Under the pieces are notes generated by a model. That model made no database searches and was not told the DNA's origin. It saw only the letters and a list, made by a program, of their open reading frames with translations. The translations under genes and the position numbers were made by a program. 64,000 bases of DNA, taken from positions 15,100,984 through 15,164,983 of the forward strand of contig NC_067127.1 in NCBI RefSeq assembly GCF_021347895.1, given 5' to 3'. Of the stretch, positions 58,091 through 64,000 are shown one piece after another (the stretch's first letter is position 1; each line of letters starts with the position of its first letter). This DNA is from Acanthochromis polyacanthus. Taxonomy: Eukaryota; Chordata; Actinopteri; Pomacentridae.

Positions 58091-59130
58091 ACTTGACTTC
58101 TCTTTTTGTTTCTTGAAGATGTTTCACTTCTCACCCTAAAAAGCTTCCTCAGGTCTAACTGAGCGATGGTTCGTCCCCTAAATCACATGACTCATGTCCC
58201 AAGAGCACCACTGGGTGGTAACGTTGGTGAAACTGTCTGAGGCCAGATCTTAAGACTGCATTATAGGTACCTGATAATTGGTGCCATGGACTCTCTCCTT
58301 TTTTTTTTTTTTTTTTTAGTTGTGTCTGTTTCAGTTTAATATAGATGGTTTTGTTCCCTCCTCTCTCAAACCATCTGTTTGAGATGGTTCAGAATGCGAA
58401 CTTCTCTGTTCAGAATGCGAACATTTCTGTTCTCAGAGGAGTGTCCTGTAGATGCAGTTGGGCTGCTGATTCTTGTGTTGAGGATCTTGTTCAGTCTTCC
58501 TTACATATACTGTGGGTCGATGCACTCCTTGCTGCATTGGCCTTCGTATACAACACTGTTCAGCTTGTGTTTAGGTAGGTGGGTGTTTTATCCTCAGGCT
58601 GAACCAGTTTTGAGTGTTGCTGGGTCTGAAGTGCACACAACATGCTGTGTTTGGGAAAATCCCTCTAAGTTTCTCAGTCACACCAGCTACATTTGCTGTT
58701 CCACTTGTTCTTTTTTTTATGTTGTTCTGTTTTTTCTGGATCTTTTGCTGACTTAGCAAAGGCCTAGTCAGGATAGCCACAGGTTTTAAGCACTTTAACA
58801 TGTGTGCTGCTTTTAATTTTCCCTCTGTCTTGGCAGAGAGATTCTCATCCTGGTGCTGTAAGGTTCTGACAGCTTTCAGCTTAACTTCCAGTGGGTGGTG
58901 GGAGTCAAACAGAAGGTAGTGGTGTGTTTATGTGTCTGTGTGTAGGATTCTAATACATTTCAGTGTTGAAGCGTGTGTGTGAAGTGTACAGAGCACTCTC
59001 CAAAAAATAGCAGTTTCACAGCCACTCACACCTCGATTTTGAAGTGAGAATAAATGCCTGGGAGTCCCCAGCAGTCAGACAGAACTGAGGAAGTATCTTG
59101 GATGAAAGAGGAAAGTCAAATTTTCCTCTG
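58091..59130 (-). mobile_element. Penelope-like retroelement remnant (C-terminal, GIY-YIG region)
   Basis: On the - strand 58700-58580 reads VAGVTEKLRGIFPNTACCVH then FRPSNTQNWFSLRIKHP. It is followed near 58565-58515 by NSVVYEGQCSKECID. This order is that of the linker and GIY-YIG nuclease part of fish Penelope-like elements. The flanks carry the element's recurrent motif in opposite directions: GAAGATGTTTCACTTCTCAC...AAGCTTCCTCAG (58115-58155) and CAGAACTGAGGAAGTATCTT (from about 59081). The reverse transcriptase domain is missing and the frame is broken. Confidence 0.65.
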
Positions 59131-59334
59131 CTGAAGCACTTTATATTACGCTATCCTGGATATCTGAGGATCTATACAAACACTGTAGAAAGTAGGAATT
59201 TGCTTTGAACTAAAGGTAGGAAATGCATCTATATAGGCATCCTGCATGTGACGCCAACATTTAACACATGTAGATGTACACCCATACAAATGTCAAAACT
59301 GAGTGAAGGATGAACTGATGGCCAAACTACATCT

Positions 59335-59585
59335 GAAGAGTTCATTTGCAAAAACAGGTAACTCCGTTTTCAGAAAACTTGTTTTTTTTTCTTCATTTTT
59401 TACTTGAGATAATAATAATAATAATAACACTAATAATTTATTTTTTCTGTATTTTGCCATGTATTTTTCTATTGAGTCAAATCCACTCAACTTCACTTTG
59501 ATTGATATTATCTCAAGTAAACACTAAAAAAGTTTTCTGAAAATTTATCAAAACGGAGTTATCTGTTTCTGCAAATGAACTCTTC
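59335..59585. repeat. Foldback MITE (251 bp)
   Basis: Perfect 16-bp termini, GAAGAGTTCATTTGCA and TGCAAATGAACTCTTC. Pairing continues inward with few mismatches (AACAGGTAACTCCGTTTT against AAAACGGAGTTATCTGTTT, then ACTTGAGATAATA against its complement). The whole unit can fold on itself. Non-coding. Confidence 0.85.
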
Positions 59586-59589
59586 ATTT

Positions 59590-61440
59590 AAAGTCCAACT
59601 GAACCATCTACATTTTAGGGAAACTGCTTGGATTTTGAATATTGCTGCAAAGTCTATAATATTATTGAGAAACTGCCCTAACCACCTAACATGAATGTTC
59701 AAGTTACAAGACTGTGTGTATCCCTGTGTAGGATGTTACATTTTATAGACTCTGTATTGGAATTTTGGATTTGGATCTGACCTTAGGTTAAGAAGGTTTG
59801 GTTTGTTAGATATGTACAGATTTTTTTTTTTTTTTTTTTTTTTACGAAACTTAACATATTTTGCATTTTTAAAAAAATTAAATGTAAGACATTACGCAGT
59901 TGGAGACAAAGTATAAATTCTGAATGAGTAATGTCCAGTGCTCAGTAAATTATGAAAAAATAATAATAAATTCAAATGAAGAAATAAGACAATTTAAAAA
60001 AATCTTGCAATATTATGCAATTTCTAAAATGAACTTAACCTTCAGATATCATTATAATTACACATCAAACACTGCTGTTTATGTTGTTGTTCTTCTACTA
60101 AAAGTTGTGACACAATTATGTGGGCTAATGTAAAATGTATCCGCTAGTTTCCCATAATATTATTTTCTCTCTGGCACTAGCAATAATCTGGCCACTCACT
60201 GTGCCCTTTGACAAATATCACATTTATTATTCTGATAAAAGACACACAAAAACATACAAAAAAAAACCCCAAGTGTCTTTTATGCTATTGGCAAAACTAA
60301 TAAATATTCAAAACTTCCCTCATATTATAAATCTTCCCTTGTTATTTAAAAAGTTGTCCAAACTAATTTTAATTATACTGGATAATTTTGTGTACTGACT
60401 TACAAGCAGCACACAGTGAAAAGACACCCGTTCCTCTTTTATTAACCAGGAGAGGGCAGTATAGGACAGCAAAAGGGTGTTAATGCACTTTTCTTGAATA
60501 GGAAAACAATTACAACACATGTAAAAAATGGAATCATCTCAATCAAATATAACAATTGGTGATTTCTGCGTTGCTGGCCGGAGAGAAAACCTACAGAGTC
60601 TTGGCTCTCTATAACACATAAATTGACAACACTGGATTAAACTAACCATTATCAGATGAATCACTGATCAAATATGGAGCCTACCCAACTCCCTGCTGAT
60701 AAAGTGTGTTGTTGCCAGAGGGGAAACAGTGCAAAAATTCAGATACTCTTAGTCTCAGCACATAGAGGCATTTTTATACATCTTCCAAATAACATAATTC
60801 TCACTGTCAATTCATTCATTAAAAAGTAACAAAAACATCCTGTGCAGAGAAGGGTTTAGGTTGAAGTCCGTTCTTACACCACCGTTTTATACATAATAAA
60901 AGGTTCAGTTAACTCACGCACTGAAGGGTGAATCATCAGGCCTTAGTTAGCAGTACATTTAAGAAAACAGGTACAAAGTCTTCCCTGCCATTATGACCAC
61001 ACTACGGCGAACACTTACTGCAGATGACTCACTGGGATATTTGTTCTTGATATCAGATCCTCATCTGACAATTCCCCACACATCCTGCAGCTACAAAAAA
61101 AACCCTGAGGCTAGGCTCCTCGATCTAAACGCCTTAGTCAATCCTTAAAGGCCATTATTAGTGTCTCTAAGACCTTGTTAATGTGAAGGCCGGACAGTCT
61201 GCCAGTTAAAAGCTTTCAAAGCTAAATGGACCTAAAGGGAATTTTGCAGTGAGGTGTGAGGCAAAGAGGGACGGGTTTAGCGGGTCTGCATTTTCTTTGA
61301 AATGTGGTGTAGCTGACCAAACCTTTAATGCACTTCCAAACACAAAGTGTTAAGCTCCAAATAAGCCTGTAATTAGCTCTGTGCATTTTGTGTAAGCTTC
61401 TATTAAATCGTTCACTATTGCAATTAATTCAATAAAACAC
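59590..61440. other. AT-rich non-coding DNA
   Basis: Contains a T23 run (59820-59843) and the 60420-60480 stretch with an AGAGGGCAGTATAGGACAG tract. No exon or element end was recognised. Confidence 0.45.
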
Positions 61441-63420
61441 ACAAAAACTGTTAAACTAAGAAATATAATTTATTGCATAAAAATTATATTTAGTTACAGG
61501 TAAGAAGGCTAGACATTTATTTACAATTGGTACTTTACAGAGATAAAATAATGTCACTGAATCCATTTAGTATTTTTTTCCTTTTTGTTGTAAAAATGTC
61601 TGACTTTGTGAACAAAGGCTGAATTTGACTCTTTGATGGGAGCAAGTTTGAATCCAGTACAGCTCCAGCATAAATTATCCAGAGTTATGGCCAAAGCTCC
61701 AGCAGACACTTAAGAAATCTGGACGAATAAACACTGCAGTCTACAGCTAGCCAGTCTCTGTAACAGGAATTGAAGAAAGAAAAAATGTCCTGCAGTGTTC
61801 TGGGACCCAAAGCACTGAACTGGCTGTGTTCAGGTATTTCTTCACGGCAAAGACCCGCAGGGCAAGAGTTCACGATGGTATGACAACTTGTACTGTGGCC
61901 ATTGCACCACTTTGTCTTATTTTTCCACTTGTGATTTTTTCCGTAGTAGCTTCCCTGGTCAGTGATCCAATTCTTCCAATCCAGATGGAGAATTCCCACT
62001 TAAAATCACTCTTGAACCACTTTAGGATACAAAATCAAAACCCTGTCAATGTCCTGATCTGAAAAAATAGAATTACTCTTCCAGGAAACAAAAGAAGTCA
62101 AAATGCTTCACTTTTCTTTTGTACTTGCATAGCACTTACAAAGAGAAATGACAGATCTTAAGAATGTGCACATACTGTACGTGCACACCCACCTGCCCAC
62201 ACATACCCACTCACACGCGCACGCACACATGCACGCGCTCAGTTCATTCACGCAAAACAGTGACATGACTCACTGCTGAAGAGGAGGGATACTGCCTGTG
62301 TTTTGGTTTTTGTGGTTTCAAAGATATGAACACTTTTCTTCTTCTTTTTTTTTTTGCTTTGAGGGAGAGAACGACTCGGTAACACAGAATCTAAGTAATG
62401 ATAATGTTACAGCGTGACAGCATTTCAATACCCGTCGAACAAAAACCGACAGGACAATATTGATAATGCAAACAGCTGGAGGACCCTGACCACAAAGCAG
62501 GCTGCTGAGTAAAAAAGGTCTACGAGATTTGACGAAACTAAGACGAGGGAGATAATAATGAGTTACAGGACGATGTATATGGACGTATGTAGACGAGTGG
62601 TGGACAGAAAACAGACTGTAGCATAATTCAATTAGCGTTGAGGTAAATTTCAAGGTCCCTTGTTGCCCATTTGATTCAAGGCGGTCGATTCTATAATCAT
62701 CTCCGAACTGTAGAGTCACAACAAAGCAAAATGCACCCAAAATACAGCAAATTCACCAGGACGTTTGACCACCTCTAATGTCGTCTTACAGAATATATTT
62801 TACATTTTGAATAGATGCACAACATTCAAAAAATAATGTTTTTTTTGTTATTCACAACATCCACCGTGCACCAAACTCTCCCATTTGGCCTGCTCTACTA
62901 GCATCAAAAATAATACGAAGCATCTCAGTCGCCTAAACAAGCAGAAATGATAAAACAGGTTCTATATGATCGTAACACCAATGACAATTTAAAAAAAACA
63001 CACAAACAATCCACAAATATGGATAATAAATTAAAGAGCGTTCCCCAAAGGAAACTTTTAAGGGATGATCGGAAAGCTCTCCTCCAGTTTATTCTCAACA
63101 GATTAGTGTGGCAGAGCGATAGACGAATGCAAGGAGAGATGAAAGAGAAACACCCCTGTGAGTCGGAATGATATGCCAAGGCTTTGAGGCATTTCTTGGT
63201 ACAATATAAAGAGTCAGTCTAGTTTTTTTTTTTTTCGCCAATTCCATAAAAAAAACAGGAAAAAGAAAACTTCACAATCCACCCTCCTACCACAAAGAAA
63301 AGAGGCAACTTTTTTATGTTTCAAACCTTGAGGGTTCGATCCTTAGACGATTTGTCAGTCGAAGTGGTTGGACAAGAAATCCTAGCCTGTCTGATTCAAA
63401 GACGATTAATGACCATTTTG

Positions 63421-63506
<86 letters not shown>

Positions 63507-64000
63507 GGAGAGTGTGTGTAGCCCAGAGAGGCTGCAGGCTGGTCGGTCCTGCCTGTCATTCACTGCGCACACAGAATGAAAATGGAGAAAACAAAAGCCC
63601 CTACCATGAGGTGAGATGGTGTTAAATCATGCACTTTCATGCTGCTACTCAAACACGGCTAATCCCATGTTAGCGTCTGTGTTATTGTGCGTGCTTCAGT
63701 GTGTTGAATACATGGATTTTTCTTGTGTTTGTTTGTCCCAAAGCACTGTTATTTATATACAAGAATAATGCCATTTTCAGTTTTTGAAGAACACCACATT
63801 TGACAGATGACTCTAACACTCATTTTACGCCTTGATACCCTCAAATTGGTTTCACATCTTGCAGATGCAACATTGCTTTGGAGGATTTAAACTGAATCAA
63901 GTTAGCAGTTCGATAGCCTGCATGGGAATGGGTTATGGTGGCTACAGTGGCTGATTATGGGAAGGTGAGATGAGGCAGAGGTAATACAGTACATGTGAAG
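61440..64000. other. Non-coding DNA, possibly 3'UTR of a gene to the right
   Basis: No recognisable protein domain. Long chance ORFs on the - strand (61685-61999 and 62318-62740) have no family features. In human, UNC5B lies on the upstream side of SLC29A3 in the same direction; by synteny a - strand UNC5B 3'UTR could fall here. That is inference only. Confidence 0.3.
63424..63503. repeat. (GT)40 microsatellite
   Basis: Uninterrupted GT repeat of about 80 bp; the poly-Cys/Val and poly-His/Thr ORFs over it are artefacts. Confidence 0.97.

Noticed and set aside
61685..61999. 104-codon - strand ORF (DWKNWITDQGSYYGKNHKWK...)
   Set aside because: Composition suggests translated non-coding sequence; no family recognised and no splice context.
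62318..62740. 140-codon - strand ORF near the right edge
   Set aside because: No recognisable domain, low-complexity ending (KQKKKEEEK) and codon use unlike the host exons; treated as chance.

Overview
The window is vertebrate nuclear DNA, almost certainly from a ray-finned (teleost, probably percomorph) fish. The genes are split by GT-AG introns, the coding exons are closely vertebrate-like, long CA/GT microsatellites are present, and the non-coding DNA is full of Tc1/mariner, hAT, Penelope-like, LTR and foldback (MITE) elements typical of teleosts. Nothing prokaryotic is present: no operons, CRISPR arrays, rRNA genes or tRNA genes were seen.

Layout. (1) 1-17209, + strand: the 3' part of MICU1 (mitochondrial Ca2+ uptake regulator), seven coding exons from 7626 to the stop at 17209; earlier exons lie to the left of the window. 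(2) 17210-21440: MICU1 3'UTR and intergenic DNA with a dispersed repeat. (3) 22301-31701, - strand: a complete NOLC1 (Nopp140) gene in 14 exons encoding 954 residues, with a LisH-like N-terminus, a long acidic/basic repeat region and an SRP40 C-terminus. Two of its introns are made almost wholly of DNA transposons. (4) 32334-32666, + strand: MRPS6 as one uninterrupted exon, head-to-head with NOLC1 across about 630 bp. (5) 35497-44609, + strand: a complete PSAP (prosaposin) gene in 15 exons including a 6-nt microexon, encoding saposins A-D. (6) 46925-51837, - strand: SLC29A3 (lysosomal nucleoside transporter ENT3), five coding exons plus likely 5'UTR exons up to about 53700. (7) 53760-64000: no recognisable host exon; a hAT transposase fragment, a nearly complete Tc1-like element, a Penelope-like remnant, a foldback element and a long GT microsatellite.

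Functional links. PSAP and SLC29A3 both serve the lysosome, are convergent neighbours, and both carry the palindrome GTCAGCTGAC close to their likely transcription starts, which suggests shared regulation. In human, MICU1, PSAP and SLC29A3 also lie together on chromosome 10q22, so this looks like conserved synteny with NOLC1 and MRPS6 placed in between. Exon lengths and phases were worked through by hand: the inferred coding sequences of NOLC1, PSAP, SLC29A3 and MRPS6 and the MICU1 fragment all join in frame.

I found no convincing new multi-gene system. The most unusual item is a 572-bp terminal-inverted-repeat element in a NOLC1 intron, with an 8-bp target duplication, that carries an open 72-codon segment resembling the Walker A region of a RecQ-type helicase.
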